Below, in pieces: positions 55,901 to 60,159 of a stretch of DNA of 64,000 bases. Source of the DNA: Proteles cristata cristata (taxonomy: Eukaryota > Chordata > Mammalia > Carnivora > Hyaenidae); contig JAESUZ010000464.1 in NCBI GenBank assembly GCA_017311185.1, positions 62,001 through 126,000 on the forward strand, in the 5' to 3' direction. Position numbers and translations under genes: made by a program. Positions within the stretch are counted from its first letter, which is position 1, and the number at the start of each line of letters is the position of its first letter. The notes beneath the pieces are model-generated. The model saw only the letters and a list, made by a program, of their open reading frames with translations, was not told the DNA's origin and made no database searches.

Positions 55901-56737
55901 ATATAATTCTCTGACCATGTCTTCTACTCTTCCCTTTTCTCACTCTACTCAAGCCAAACTGGAAACCTTGTTTTTCCTTGAGTACCCAAGCACATTTCCA
56001 CTGCAGGGTCTTTGAACTTGTTCTTCCCTCTCCGTGAGATGACCTTCCTCCAGATATCCTCATGGTTTACTCCCTCTCTTCCTTTAGGATCCATTTCAAA
56101 TGTCATTGTCCTTTTGAGGTCTTCCCTGCCTTCCTCCTCAACTGCTTTTACTCTATTGTCTTTATCATCTGTTACAGTAAATATTTTATTTGCTACTGTC
56201 TCTCCCTCTACCAGAATTTAAGCATCATGACAGCAAAGACTTGTAAATGTTTTTACCACTGCATCCTCAACACTTACAATACTGGTTGTCAAATAACAGG
56301 TATTCAATAAGTATTTGTGGAATCACTAATTCTAATGTAGTGAAAACAACCAGTAAAGACACTACCTGTATACTTTTAACTAGTTTTTAAGTGACTACTT
56401 AGCTGAAATAATTTTGCTTTTAAAATTCTACATCTATGATTTATAGATTTTTCAAACAAAATACAGAGAAAAGCCCATATGCAATATAGGTTTTCCTTAT
56501 ATGTTATACCTGTTAAGTAAGTTTTCTGTTAATAACCACTGAACGTAAATCTTCTCAGGAGATATCACATTACAGATATGTACGGGTAATTCCTTATTAT
56601 AAAGTGATTGGAGATTCTCATTAGGTAGTGATTTTACAGACACAGGATTTAAGCTGTTTACTTCATTTGAAATAATTTCTTCTGGAGAAGGATCCCATAC
56701 TTCACTATGCTTTTTGGAATTATCCTTGAGGGTATAC
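12462..56737 (-). CDS. RNF17: RNF17 (TDRD4) C-terminal half, seventeen exons
   Basis: Seventeen exons on the minus strand join without a phase error into 756 residues and a TGA stop. Human RNF17 is about 1,620 aa; its RING finger and first Tudor repeat would lie right of the window. Three Tudor domains are visible: at 55862-55438 (ends LLYDVGVE), 41595-32732 (ends [10 protein letters not shown]) and 22340-16186 (ends [10 protein letters not shown]). Between them lie SN-like flanking segments such as [20 protein letters not shown]. In mouse the protein forms cytoplasmic granules in male germ cells, is needed for spermiogenesis, and restrains piRNA amplification. Most introns carry transposon insertions. 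Every exon has AG and GT flanks. The only uncertain junction is the 21-nt exon at 28115-28135. Confidence 0.95.
13437..15145 (+). repeat. 1.7-kb TG-rich cryptic repeat
   Basis: Almost the whole span is made of GTGTGGTATATG-like phrases of varying length, with one CAN-SINE inside (about 13570-13783). There is no single fixed unit: the copies are built from GTGT, GTATG, GTGG and ATGTG words. It lies in the last RNF17 intron; on the RNF17 transcript it reads CA-rich. Frames of 80-120 codons here are composition artefacts. Confidence 0.92.
13570..13783 (-). mobile_element. CAN-SINE inside the TG-rich repeat
   Basis: TTTTTAATGTTTTTATTTAT, GA-rich body, then GAGCCACCCAGGCGCCCC. Flanked by TGTGCTGTATAT copies. 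Confidence 0.93.
15389..15593 (-). mobile_element. CAN-SINE
   Basis: TTTATTTATTTTGAGAGAGC through TGCCACCCAGGTGCCCT. Exact 12-bp repeats GAAATAATCCTT at 15377-15388 and 15594-15605. Confidence 0.93.
15918..16111 (+). mobile_element. CAN-SINE next to RNF17 exon 16
   Basis: Starts GGGCACCTGGGTGGCTCAAA and ends TAAACATTAAAAAACAAAAC. AGCACTTTAG repeats on both sides. It lies 75 bp from the exon at 16186. Confidence 0.93.
16186..16375 (-). CDS. RNF17: RNF17 exon 16 of 17 in window
   Basis: 190 nt, acceptor TGTGACAG, donor GTAACT. It encodes [20 protein letters not shown] then [30 protein letters not shown] and GKQLYASSV. The pattern 'LR.IP..L...P..A..V.L' is the classic exit from a Tudor barrel into its SN-like domain. 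Confidence 0.95.
16390..17060 (+). mobile_element. Old L1 fragment
   Basis: 'AAGGACATAGTCAACAAAGT', 'ACATGAAAAGGTGCTCAACA' and 'TTCACAACAGCTAAAAGGTG' follow the order of the ORF2 C-terminus and 3' UTR, sense strand, heavily decayed. Confidence 0.8.
17061..18655 (+). mobile_element. Younger L1 fragment, ORF2 C-terminal third
   Basis: Frame 17309-17863 encodes the ORF2 connection region ([40 protein letters not shown]). Frames at 18145-18522 and 18459-18662 continue to the C-terminus. Stops and frameshifts break it, so it is not functional. It is inserted between two older L1 pieces of the same orientation. Confidence 0.9.
18656..19395 (+). mobile_element. Old L1 3' end
   Basis: 'TTCACAGCATTATTCACAAC' and 'AATACTCTATGATAGTACTT' then 'TTACCACAATAAAGAGACTT' give the 3' UTR end of an old sense L1, resuming after the younger insertion. 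It ends about 110 bp from RNF17 exon 15. Confidence 0.8.
19508..19643 (-). CDS. RNF17: RNF17 exon 15 of 17, third Tudor core in window
   Basis: 136 nt, acceptor CTTTCCAG, donor GTTTGT (unusual but GT). It encodes [20 protein letters not shown] then [17 protein letters not shown]. This is a canonical Tudor core: an LWYRAKI strand, VQFVDYG and the following polar residues, with Ser in the usual Asn position. Confidence 0.96.
19790..20530 (+). repeat. L2-like remnant
   Basis: 'CTCTCTTTCGAAGATCAGCT' to 'TCAATGAATGAATGC' follows the general course of an L2 3' end (delayed-payment 'cttataaagccctgactacc' stretch and an AATGAATGAATG tail). Confidence 0.5.
20775..20905. other. CpG-dense intronic block of unknown nature
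   Basis: About eight CpG in 130 bp (GACGATC, AGCGAAG, CACGCCGTTGACCGAATC, AGCGGTCC, TACGATTT) inside an AT-rich RNF17 intron. There is no long frame on either strand and no repeat family I recognise. It could be a decayed processed RNA copy, a conserved element or a lost exon. Confidence 0.4.
21343..21374 (+). repeat. GGGGGCC tandem repeat
   Basis: Four GGGGGCC units in a row, then GGGCAGGGTGCGGGCAGCG. G runs of five and more could form a quadruplex on the + strand, which is the non-template strand for CENPJ-direction transcripts but the template strand for RNF17. Confidence 0.9.
22172..22340 (-). CDS. RNF17: RNF17 exon 14 of 17 in window
   Basis: 169 nt, acceptor CCCACTTAG, donor GTATGC. 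It encodes [20 protein letters not shown] then an acidic stretch and [20 protein letters not shown]. It is the N-terminal helix of the third Tudor unit, leading into the barrel in the next exon. Confidence 0.95.
22420..22835 (+). repeat. Probable LTR remnant (MLT/MaLR-like)
   Basis: The end 'TTGTTTTAAGCTACGTTTGG' followed by GGTAATTTGTTATGCAG resembles the usual 3' end of ancient MaLR LTRs. The front part is not diagnostic. It starts about 80 bp from RNF17 exon 14. Confidence 0.45.
23025..23300 (+). repeat. L2-like remnant
   Basis: TTTATTCAGTCAATATTTGT, TGAGTGCCTATTATATACCA and GGCAGTATTCCAGG are the well-known L2-type phrase order. Confidence 0.55.
23567..23683 (-). CDS. RNF17: RNF17 exon 13 of 17 in window
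   Basis: 117 nt, phase 0 at both ends. It encodes [20 protein letters not shown] and [19 protein letters not shown]. The second half, [14 protein letters not shown] joined to VYICLD, is the entry strand of the third extended Tudor. It is the most CpG-rich exon here. The donor is GTGTGT, and the acceptor (GCGCCCTAG) has a poor pyrimidine tract. Confidence 0.9.
24001..24250 (-). mobile_element. CAN-SINE with expanded GGGA tract
   Basis: Complete copy ending AAGCCACCCAGGCGCCCC. The usual GA stretch has become about nine GGGA units at 24032-24070 followed by GAGCGAGCGAGC. Flanked by GGGGAACTTTTTT copies. Confidence 0.94.
24745..25000 (+). mobile_element. Old L1 fragment
   Basis: 'GACATCATTAAGAAAGTGAA' and 'TGGGAGGAAATATGTGCAAA' match the ORF2 C-terminal region in sense orientation. 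Confidence 0.75.
25171..25495 (-). mobile_element. CAN-SINE with compound GA/TG microsatellite
   Basis: Complete copy ending GAGCCACCCAGGTGCCCC. Its GA tract has grown into (GA)n, two ATATGGAGAGAGA segments, and an (GT)n run at about 25285-25305. Confidence 0.93.
25837..26033 (+). repeat. Minisatellite with alternating unit lengths
   Basis: Five units start AGTGTGTAC or AATGTGTAC at 25837, 25881, 25917, 25959 and 25995, giving lengths 44, 36, 42 and 36 before the last partial copy. Long units carry TACAGACACACAG or a near variant; short units carry TACACACAG. Each contains GCCTCACACA. It replaces the TG-rich point of an antisense L1 3' end. Confidence 0.92.
26613..27460 (+). mobile_element. 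Old L1 3' part, sense
   Basis: 'AGAGATTTCTTCAAAGAAAA' is the ORF2 C-terminal motif; the text then runs to 'ATGGTGAGTTTTGTACTATG' and the AATAAAGCTGTTATAAA end. It forms a head-to-head pair with 25015-26612. Confidence 0.8.
27536..27592 (-). CDS. RNF17: RNF17 exon 12 of 17 in window
   Basis: 57 nt, phase 0 at both ends, acceptor TTATTTCAG, donor GTAAGT. It encodes [19 protein letters not shown], a short polar linker between the second and third Tudor units. Confidence 0.88.
27818..28098. mobile_element. Probable DNA transposon remnant with terminal inverted repeats
   Basis: Left end CAGCTACCCTTGAACAACAT and right end reversed CAGTTGGCCCTTGAACATCA form imperfect terminal inverted repeats about 280 bp apart. 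Inside, an AATAAAG-like middle with 'ACAGTACTGTAAA' resembles Tigger-type MER elements. The right end is 17 bp from the RNF17 micro-exon's donor side. Confidence 0.6.
28115..28135 (-). CDS. RNF17: RNF17 micro-exon, 21 nt (exon 11 of 17)
   Basis: Seven codons, CEHLKDE, with acceptor TACTCTGCAG and donor GTAAGA, phase 0 on both sides. Both neighbouring exons also have phase 0, so only this acceptor keeps the frame. A second AG acceptor 13 nt upstream (exon edge 28148, CCTTACAG) would give a 34-nt exon that meets an in-frame TGA. The micro-exon assignment is inferred from frame, since the segment is too short to recognise by protein similarity. Confidence 0.7.
28993..29211 (-). mobile_element. 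CAN-SINE beside RNF17 exon 10
   Basis: Complete copy ending GAGCCACCCAGGCGCCC. CCAGAATTTTTTTT repeats on both sides. It lies 57 bp from exon 10, on the donor side. Confidence 0.94.
29268..29393 (-). CDS. RNF17: RNF17 exon 10 of 17 in window
   Basis: 126 nt, phase 0 at both ends, acceptor TTAAACAG, donor GTAAGT. It encodes [20 protein letters not shown] and then [20 protein letters not shown] and KE. The motif '[17 protein letters not shown]' is typical of a Tudor-protein SN-like strand. A SINE ends only 57 bp downstream in transcript direction (29211). Confidence 0.93.
29930..30420 (+). repeat. L2 3' region with GC-rich insert
   Basis: 'GGAGGTCTTCCTTGACCACT', 'GCACTTACCACAATCTAATA' and 'TTCAGCACAGAAGAGGCACA' follow the L2 consensus order. 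The GC-rich part at 29985-30110 is not typical of L2. Confidence 0.65.
30620..31150 (+). repeat. L2-like remnant
   Basis: 'AACCTCCAACGGGGCTCCGC' and 'TCCTGGAACATTTACTCTTT' then 'AGGACCTGCACCGAACATAG' resemble an L2 3' region. Weak assignment. Confidence 0.45.
31450..31530 (-). CDS. RNF17: RNF17 exon 9 of 17 in window
   Basis: 81 nt, phase 0 at both ends, acceptor CAAATAG, donor GTAATT. It encodes [20 protein letters not shown] plus EVEIHIM, an amphipathic helix plus strand of the SN-like part after the second Tudor. Confidence 0.92.
31810..32200 (+). repeat. Probable LTR remnant (MaLR-like)
   Basis: 'GTTATTGTTGATTACACCAC' followed by TAAGTTTTAGC resembles the MaLR LTR 3' end; the body is unique-looking. 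A 110-codon frame here is treated as chance. Confidence 0.4.
32307..32515 (-). mobile_element. Diverged CAN-SINE
   Basis: TTTTAATGTTTATTTTTAAG, GA-rich stretch, 'GAGTCACCCAGGCACTCC'. It lies 217 bp from RNF17 exon 8. Confidence 0.9.
32732..32851 (-). CDS. RNF17: RNF17 exon 8 of 17, end of second Tudor in window
   Basis: 120 nt, phase 0 at both ends, acceptor CGTTTCAG, donor GTGAGT. It encodes [20 protein letters not shown] then [20 protein letters not shown]. The strand after the Tudor core reads LDHGFTE in place of the usual [FL]xDYGN. An 8.6-kb intron separates it from exon 7. Confidence 0.95.
33065..34620 (-). mobile_element. Old L1 fragment, antisense
   Basis: 'TGGATAATAGTCCTTTATCA', 'GATCCATTTTGAGTTCAATT', 'GGATTGTATTGCATCAAAAA' and 'GTTTCTTGTAGACACATACA' are reversed ORF2 text in the correct order. 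Badly decayed. Confidence 0.85.
34640..34770 (+). mobile_element. CAN-SINE, shortened
   Basis: Head GGGGCACTTGGGTGGCTCAG, short body, ends AACAAAAAAGGGGGGGG. Confidence 0.88.
35164..35387 (-). mobile_element. CAN-SINE
   Basis: ATTCATTTTTGGAAGAGACA through AAGCCACCCATTCGCCCC, moderately diverged. Confidence 0.9.
35631..35838 (-). mobile_element. CAN-SINE with target duplication
   Basis: Ends GAGCCACCCAGGTACCTC. Flanked by TGGATATAATTCTTAT (35615-35630) and TGGATTGAATTCTTAT (35839-35854). Confidence 0.93.
36374..36595 (-). mobile_element. CAN-SINE with perfect 17-bp target duplication
   Basis: Ends GAGCCACCCAGGTGCCCC. AATCACAGTTGTTTTAA at 36357-36373 and 36596-36612. Confidence 0.96.
36720..38340 (-). 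mobile_element. Old L1 3' part, antisense
   Basis: 'AATTTATTTTAATTGACGTG' (3' end) back through 'GTAAATAATGCTGCAATGGA' and 'TTTGCTTTTGGTGTATTCAA' to ORF2 text. A SINE is inserted at 37884-38099. A residual frame at 37153-37638 keeps L1 ORF2 C-terminal residues. Confidence 0.85.
37884..38099 (+). mobile_element. CAN-SINE inserted in L1
   Basis: GGGGCGCCTGGGTGGCTTAG to the A tail. Exact 15-bp repeat AAAAATCACCAAGAC at 37867-37881 and 38100-38114. Confidence 0.96.
38440..38623 (-). mobile_element. CAN-SINE, G-rich
   Basis: TTTATTTATTTTGAGAGAGA, a G-rich GTGGGGGTGGGTGGGGGTGG stretch, and AACCACCCAGGCACCA. The older MIR-like head is diverged. Confidence 0.88.
39378..39505 (-). mobile_element. 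L1 3' end, severely 5'-truncated
   Basis: T-run then ACAAATAGTTTATTGTCAAG and CACCCAGTGCTCATCCCCAC: same 3' UTR as at 4447 and 45490, here only about 125 bp. Confidence 0.85.
39729..39797 (-). mobile_element. CAN-SINE fragment
   Basis: 'TAAGTAATCTCTACACCCAA' then 'GCAGGGCTCAAACTTACAAC' is a piece of the tRNA-related region of another CAN-SINE subtype. Confidence 0.6.
39965..40199 (-). mobile_element. CAN-SINE with target duplication
   Basis: Ends GAGCCACCCAGGTGCCCT. Exact 18-bp repeat GAATTTTAGTTTACTTTT at 39947-39964 and 40200-40217. Confidence 0.95.
40375..40615 (+). repeat. MIR element
   Basis: 'GTGACCTTGGGCATGTCCCT' and 'CTTATTAGTAAAATGGGAAT' in sense order. Confidence 0.8.
40974..41262 (-). 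mobile_element. Composite of two CAN-SINE pieces in one insertion
   Basis: A near-full copy ends CCACCCAGGCCCC at about 41165 and a second head piece ends CTCACTCAGGTGCCCT at 41262. One exact 19-bp repeat, GGAAATAAAAATTCTTATT, flanks the pair (40955-40973 and 41263-41281), so they arrived as one unit or the second jumped into the first. Confidence 0.88.
41432..41595 (-). CDS. RNF17: RNF17 exon 7 of 17, second Tudor core in window
   Basis: 164 nt, acceptor TTCTTCAG, donor GTGAGT. It encodes the Tudor N-terminal strands [20 protein letters not shown] and [14 protein letters not shown]. The MWYRGKV motif matches the family pattern W-x-R-[AG]-x-[VI]. Confidence 0.95.
42150..42262 (+). repeat. 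Diverged tandem duplication, about 60-bp unit
   Basis: 'CTGGTACCACAGAGACTGTC' and 'CTGGTGTCACAGAGCCTGTC' each continue with ATCAGTA[CT]TG. The two units lie end to end in an RNF17 intron. Confidence 0.6.
42950..43236 (-). CDS. RNF17: RNF17 exon 6 of 17 in window
   Basis: 287 nt, acceptor TGTTACAG, donor GTAATA; the longest coding exon here. The first two thirds encode a polar, low-complexity linker ([20 protein letters not shown]). The end, [20 protein letters not shown], is the start of the next extended Tudor. Confidence 0.95.
43985..44207 (+). mobile_element. CAN-SINE with exact target duplication
   Basis: GGGGCGCCTGGGTGGCTCAG to AAATAAATAAATAAATACAT. 15-bp repeat GATGTTAGCAGTATT at 43970-43984 and 44208-44222. 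Confidence 0.96.
45102..45217 (-). CDS. RNF17: RNF17 exon 5 of 17 in window
   Basis: 116 nt, acceptor CACTGCAG, donor GTATAG. It encodes [20 protein letters not shown] and [13 protein letters not shown], a typical SN-like segment following a Tudor core ('[15 protein letters not shown]'). A 5'-inverted L1 lies in the intron immediately upstream (45.45-49.76 kb). Confidence 0.93.
45704..48445 (-). pseudogene. L1 ORF2 fragment, reverse transcriptase to C-terminus
   Basis: Frames 48594-47299, 47354-46332 and 46327-45704 together cover ORF2 from before the RT domain to near its end. RT landmarks: [35 protein letters not shown], and the LLADDMILY catalytic motif. The frame shifts once near 47330 and again near 46330, and the N-terminal endonuclease is missing, so no full product is possible. 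Confidence 0.92.
48446..48600 (+). repeat. Pyrimidine-rich tract at the L1 inversion junction
   Basis: About 150 bp almost wholly C and T on the + strand. Read on the other strand it opens as Lys/Arg codons joined to ORF2, which is an artefact of the junction. It may belong to the L1 5' UTR. Confidence 0.8.
49350..49610 (+). pseudogene. L1 ORF1 N-terminal fragment, inverted
   Basis: The 86-codon frame holds [20 protein letters not shown] and [18 protein letters not shown], the typical N-terminal coiled-coil region of mammalian L1 ORF1p. It stops at a TAA after HEELKMR; coiled-coil text continues in another frame to about 49762, where the element ends. Confidence 0.9.
49769..49974 (-). mobile_element. 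CAN-SINE that received the L1 in its tail
   Basis: AAGTTTATTTATTTATTTTG through GAGCCACCCAGGGACCCC. Its own target duplication is split by the L1: AGGAAGACCTCACTATC at 45424-45440 and AGGAAGACCTCACTGTC at 49975-49991. Confidence 0.9.
50480..50735 (+). mobile_element. CAN-SINE near RNF17 exon 4
   Basis: GGGGCACCTGGGTGGCTCAG to a long A-rich tail. Exact 13-bp repeat AAATGCTCTCTAG at 50466-50478 and 50736-50748. Confidence 0.96.
50983..51073 (-). CDS. RNF17: RNF17 exon 4 of 17 in window
   Basis: 91 nt, acceptor ATTTTAG, donor GTGCGA. It encodes [20 protein letters not shown] then [10 protein letters not shown], a typical hydrophobic strand segment of the SN-like part of an extended Tudor. The GTGCGA donor is weak but the phase is right on both sides. 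Confidence 0.9.
51390..51510 (+). repeat. L2 3' end remnant
   Basis: 'CCTAGGATAGTGCCTGGCAC' with ACAGAAGTCACTTCAAAATT is the typical L2 end phrase. Confidence 0.65.
51687..51942 (+). mobile_element. CAN-SINE split by a small L1 piece
   Basis: The head 'GACGCCTGCATGGCTCAGCT' is followed at about 51723-51795 by L1 3'-type text (AATTTAAATCCAAGTTACTT, ATAATGATTTCAGGAATAGT), then the SINE resumes at TTTTGGCTCAGGCCATGGTC. Confidence 0.75.
52398..52567 (+). mobile_element. CAN-SINE with internal deletion
   Basis: GGGGCACGTGGGTGACTCAG then TTTGGCTCAGGTCGCCCCGC (the 'catgatctc' segment is lost) to CAAAATAAATATTTAG. Confidence 0.88.
52876..53133 (-). mobile_element. Diverged CAN-SINE carrying a tetranucleotide array
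   Basis: TSD TCCAATTCT at 52867-52875 and 53134-53142. The body ends CCAAGCTACCCAGGCACTTT. Its T-rich side holds the array at 52886-52975. Confidence 0.8.
52886..52975 (+). repeat. (TATG)n(TATC)n microsatellite
   Basis: Four TATG-type units followed by about eighteen TATC units with one C change (CTACC). Nearly pure, so likely variable in length. Confidence 0.95.
53145..53340 (+). repeat. MIR element
   Basis: 'TAAATTAACCTCTTGAAGAC' and 'TGAGGATTAACTAAAGTAAT' lie in MIR order. Confidence 0.65.
53508..53734 (-). mobile_element. CAN-SINE, first of two in tandem
   Basis: T-run, TTTATTTATTTTCAAGAGAC, ends GAGCCATCCAGGCGCCCC. Abuts a second copy. Confidence 0.92.
53735..53939 (-). mobile_element. 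CAN-SINE, second of two in tandem
   Basis: TTTTTAAAAAATGTTTCTTT through GAGCCACCCAGGCGCCCT. The two share outer repeats AGGATAAGATTTTT (about 53500) and AGGGTAAGAATTTTT (53941), so one inserted at the tail of the other. Confidence 0.9.
54418..55262 (-). mobile_element. Old L1 3' part, antisense
   Basis: 'TTATTGAAGTATAATTAACA' is the reversed 3' end; 'CTGTAAATAAAGCTGAAATG' and 'CTAGAAGTGGAATTGCTGGA' follow in L1 order. Confidence 0.82.
55284..55314 (-). mobile_element. CAN-SINE head remnant
   Basis: 'AACTAAGCCACCCAGGCACC' only; the rest of the element is missing. Confidence 0.6.
55438..55556 (-). CDS. RNF17: RNF17 exon 3 of 17, end of first Tudor in window
   Basis: 119 nt, acceptor TTCATAG, donor GTAGTC. 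It encodes [20 protein letters not shown] and continues to CCLVDI, closing the Tudor barrel begun in the previous exon. The usual DYGN ligand-cage segment reads DVGV here. Confidence 0.92.
55712..55862 (-). CDS. RNF17: RNF17 exon 2 of 17, first Tudor core in window
   Basis: 151 nt, acceptor TTCTCTAG, donor GTAAAT. It encodes [20 protein letters not shown] and then [20 protein letters not shown], the first strands of a Tudor barrel. The next exon is only 155 bp away. Confidence 0.93.
55925..56330 (+). repeat. L2 3' region
   Basis: 'TTTCAAATGTCATTGTCCTT', 'GAGGTCTTCCCTGCCTTCCT' and 'GTATTCAATAAGTATTTGTG' follow the L2 order. It fills most of the intron between RNF17 exons 1 and 2. Confidence 0.75.
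56510..56737 (-). CDS. RNF17: RNF17 exon 1 of 17 in window
   Basis: 228 nt with one leading base from an upstream exon outside the window. Acceptor ATTTTCCAG, donor GTATAA. It encodes [20 protein letters not shown] through [20 protein letters not shown] to ENLLN. The second half resembles the segment just before a Tudor core (a '[10 protein letters not shown]' strand). Confidence 0.9.
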
Positions 56738-56944
56738 CTGGAAAATAACAAAACCCATCAGCAAAAAGAGTAGTTTGCAAAATATTCACGTTTGTATTTG
56801 CTTAGATCTAGAGATGAACAAGTTTTAGCTATGATTCGCTGCTTCCTAGTTTTCACATTAACAGCAATTTTAGTTTCTTTTCAAAAAGGGTTAACTACTA
56901 CTAGCAAAGTTAAGTACAAAAACCACCCTAGAAGCCAAACTTTC

Positions 56945-57164
56945 TTTGTATTTTTTTTGAGTGAGCAAGAGCATGAGCCGGGGGCAGGGAGGGCGAGGAC
57001 AGAGGAAGGGGAGGGGAGGGGGGGAAGGGGGGGAGAGAATCCCAAGCAGGCTCCACATTCAATATTGAGTCCAACATGGGGCTTAATCCCACAACCCTGT
57101 GATCATGACCTGAGCTGAAACCAAGAGCCAGATGCTCAACTGAATGAGCCACCCAGGCGTCCCC
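56945..57164 (-). mobile_element. CAN-SINE, G-rich
   Basis: Ends GAGCCACCCAGGCGTCCC. The GA stretch has become G-rich (GAGGGGAGGGGGGGAAGGGG), a possible quadruplex tract. Confidence 0.9.
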
Positions 57165-57454
57165 TCTTTCACTCTTAAACATGTCCTAATTTGGATGAGA
57201 AATATTCTCACCTTACTAATAAGTTCATTAAATCAATACATTAATAAATGTTGCCAATTCAAATTTTAAGATTCATTACACAACAAAATTTGAAATGTCT
57301 TAAAATATATACGTAATACATATATATGTGACATAAACATGACAGATTTTCCTAATTATAATTTTATAAATTTACAGAATATTACCAGTAATTGAGCTAT
57401 GGATCAGAAAAAAAAAACATTTTAAAATTACCAATAAATAAATTTCAATCCACT

Positions 57455-57680
57455 GGGGGTGCCTGGGTGGCTTAGTCGGTTAAGCAGCTGACTTTGGCTC
57501 AGGTCATGATCTCACGGTTCATGGGTTCGAGCCCCATGTCAGGCTCTGTGCTGCCAGCCAGCTCAGAGCCTGGGGTCTGCTTCAGATTCTGTATCTCCTC
57601 TCTCTCTGACCTTCCCCTGGTCACTCTGTCTCTCTTTCTCTCAGAAATAATTTTTAAAAACTTTTAAAAAATTAAAAAAA
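57455..57680 (+). mobile_element. CAN-SINE
   Basis: GGGGGTGCCTGGGTGGCTTA to AGAAATAATTTTTAAAAACT. Flanked by approximate TTCAATCCACT / TTTAATCCACT copies. Confidence 0.93.
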
Positions 57681-57785
57681 TTTTAATCCACTATATTACA
57701 GACTATTCTGTCTATAGGGAATATTGCAAAATTCGGCATTTCAAGTGGTGATTCATACAGAGATAAAAAATGTAATAATAAGTAG

Positions 57786-57972
57786 TGGCACCGGAGTGGC
57801 TCGGTCGGTTAAATGTCTGACTCTTCAGTTCAGATCATGATCTCGCAGTCTGTGGGTGTGGGCCCCGTGTGAAGACTCTGTGCTGGTTGTGCGGAAACTG
57901 CTTGGGATTCTCTGTCTCTCTGCCCCTCTCTTGCTCTTGTTCTCTCTTGCAAAATAATAAACTTTAAAAAAT
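57786..57972 (+). mobile_element. Diverged CAN-SINE
   Basis: 'GGCACCGGAGTGGCTCGGTC' to 'AAAATAATAAACTTTAAAAA'. Confidence 0.88.
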
Positions 57973-58711
57973 TATAAATATTGTAATAAGTATTTTGCGA
58001 TGAGTCTGAATTTTGTAATGCTTCTATTATTTGTCCACTTCTGAAAATCTGTTATTTGTTGTGATTTATCAGTCTATGTAACTATTACTTCTGCTTATTT
58101 AATTCTATAATTAGAACTCTGTATTCTCTTCCTTAAAGGGGGCCTTCCAACTTTCAGGCTCACTGATGACACCTGGATTTGCCCATGATGAGCACAAAAG
58201 TGCCAGCATTTAGAAGTGAGTAAATACACCTGACCTGTTCTCGCCCCTGCACTCCCACTCTTTATCATGTGCTTCTATTACGACGCAACTAAACCAACCA
58301 CTGCAGTCCAGTCTCACAAACCCGAAGGCCTGGTGTGTGGCTGGCGGTCTTCCTGACATAGTTGTCTGCCACTTGAAGGGGTCTCCCTCTAATATGCCTA
58401 AGGCACCTCAGACACAATATGTCCAAAGCTGGCATCACATCTACTTTCCCCCCAAACCTGCTCCCCTTGAAAACAAGGAACAGTATCACCAGCTATTGGG
58501 TGGTTTGAGTCAGTGACCCTGAAAGTCAGTCTTGACCCCTCCCCTCTTACTCACCTACAATGAATAGCAAGGTCCTGCAATATTTACCTCCTTCATATTT
58601 CATAATCTACCTGTTTTTCTATCCCCAAGTAACTATAACTTCAATACTGTACAGTACCCACTTCTAGCGTAACACTTTATTTTTAAAACTTGCAGCTAGA
58701 GGGAACTTTCT

Positions 58712-59240
58712 TCTATTTATTTATTTACTTAAATGTATTTTTTAAAATTTACATCCAAGTTAGTATATAGTACGACAATGATTTCAGGAGTGGATTCCTT
58801 AATAACCCTTACCACTTAACTCCTTTACCCCTCACAACCTCTCCAGTAACCCTCTGTTTGTCTCCATATTTAAGAGTCTCTTATGTTCTGTCTCCTTCCC
58901 TGTTTTATATTATTTTTGCTTCCCTTATGTTCATCTGTTCTATGTCTTTTTTTTTTTTTTATGTTTTTTATTTATTTCTGAGGGAGAGAGATACAGCATA
59001 AGCAGGGGAGGGTCAGAGAGAGGGGGAGACACAGAATCTGAAGGAGGATCCAGGCTCTGAGCTGTCAGCACAGAGCCCGACACGGGGCTTGAACCCACGA
59101 GCTGCGAGATCATGACCTGAGCCAAAGTTGGACGCTTAACCGACTGAGCCACCCAGGCGCCCCTGTTCTGTGTCTTAAAGTTGTCATATGAGTGAAGTCA
59201 TATGATATTTTTCTCTAATTTCACTTAGCCAGAAATTACC
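58712..59240 (-). mobile_element. L1 3' piece with target duplication and nested SINE
   Basis: 'TTTACATCCAAGTTAGTATA' and 'CAATGATTTCAGGAGTGGAT' are reversed L1 3' UTR text. The exact 14-bp repeat AGAGGGAACTTTCT flanks the whole (58698-58711 and 59241-59254). A SINE lies inside at 58949-59162. Confidence 0.85.
58949..59162 (-). mobile_element. CAN-SINE inserted in L1 piece
   Basis: T-run to GAGCCACCCAGGCGCCC. Repeats CTGTTCTATGTCTT (58935-58948) and CTGTTCTGTGTCTT (59163-59176). Confidence 0.95.
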
Positions 59241-59955
59241 AGAGGGAACTTTCTAAAATGCAAGTTTCCTCTCAGTCCTTTGCCTAAAATCATTCAATAG
59301 ACTCCCACCCTGTTTCCTGAAGGGATAAAGTTCAAATACACGGAAATGTTTGAAATTTAGATACAATTTATCTTTAACTTACTTCTCACTGATCACGGTT
59401 CTGTAATTATCTGGTCTCTGCATTTCTCTCCAGCTTGATCTCTTGCCTTACCTGCTACTACTACCTTACTTCCGATCTACCAGCAATGTGAGTGTACTGA
59501 CAATACCCAGACACACCACCTTTTTTCTGTGTATAGGCTTTTACCCCCAGTTGTACTACAGAATTCAGCTTAGGTGAAATCTCCAGTGGCACACTCTCCA
59601 GAATTCCCATAATGCTATGGGAAGAGTCCTTATCACACTGAAAGATGACCTGACCACCTCTCCTTCCTATTATATACTCTAAGCTCCATGAAGGCACAAA
59701 CCATCACGGAGTACAGGATTTGTTACAATGTAGTAAGTAGGCATACAAATATCTCTTTCTTATTTAACCAGTAAATCCTAGCTAATGGACTTTTTAAAAC
59801 AGCTTTTTGATGTAGGTTTTCCACAACAAAAAGTCACCCATTTCAAGTGTATGATTCAATGATTTTTAGTTAACTTTAACCAAATTGTGTAACCATCACC
59901 ATAAATCAGTTTTAGACAATTTCATCTCTCCCCAGAAAGATCCTCCCTGTCCATT

Positions 59956-60159
59956 TAATTTTTTTATGTTTATTTATTTTTGAAGGAGAGAGAGAGCCTG
60001 AGCATAGGTGGGGCAGGGAGACAAAAAAAAAAAAAAAAACACAAAGCAGGCTCTAGGCTGTCAGCACAGAGCCTGAAGCAGGGCTCAAACTCACCACGGG
60101 TGAGATCATGGCCTGAGCTGAAGTCCGAGGCTGAACCAACTGAGCTATCTAAGAACCCC
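59956..60159 (-). mobile_element. CAN-SINE in L1
   Basis: TTTTTTATGTTTATTTATTT through GAGCTATCTAAGAACCCC; its GA stretch contains a pure A run at about 60024-60040. Confidence 0.9.

Noticed and set aside
59461..59697. 78-codon minus-strand frame as an extra RNF17 exon
   Set aside because: No Tudor or RING pattern, and no AG/GT pair giving the two-base phase needed before exon 1.
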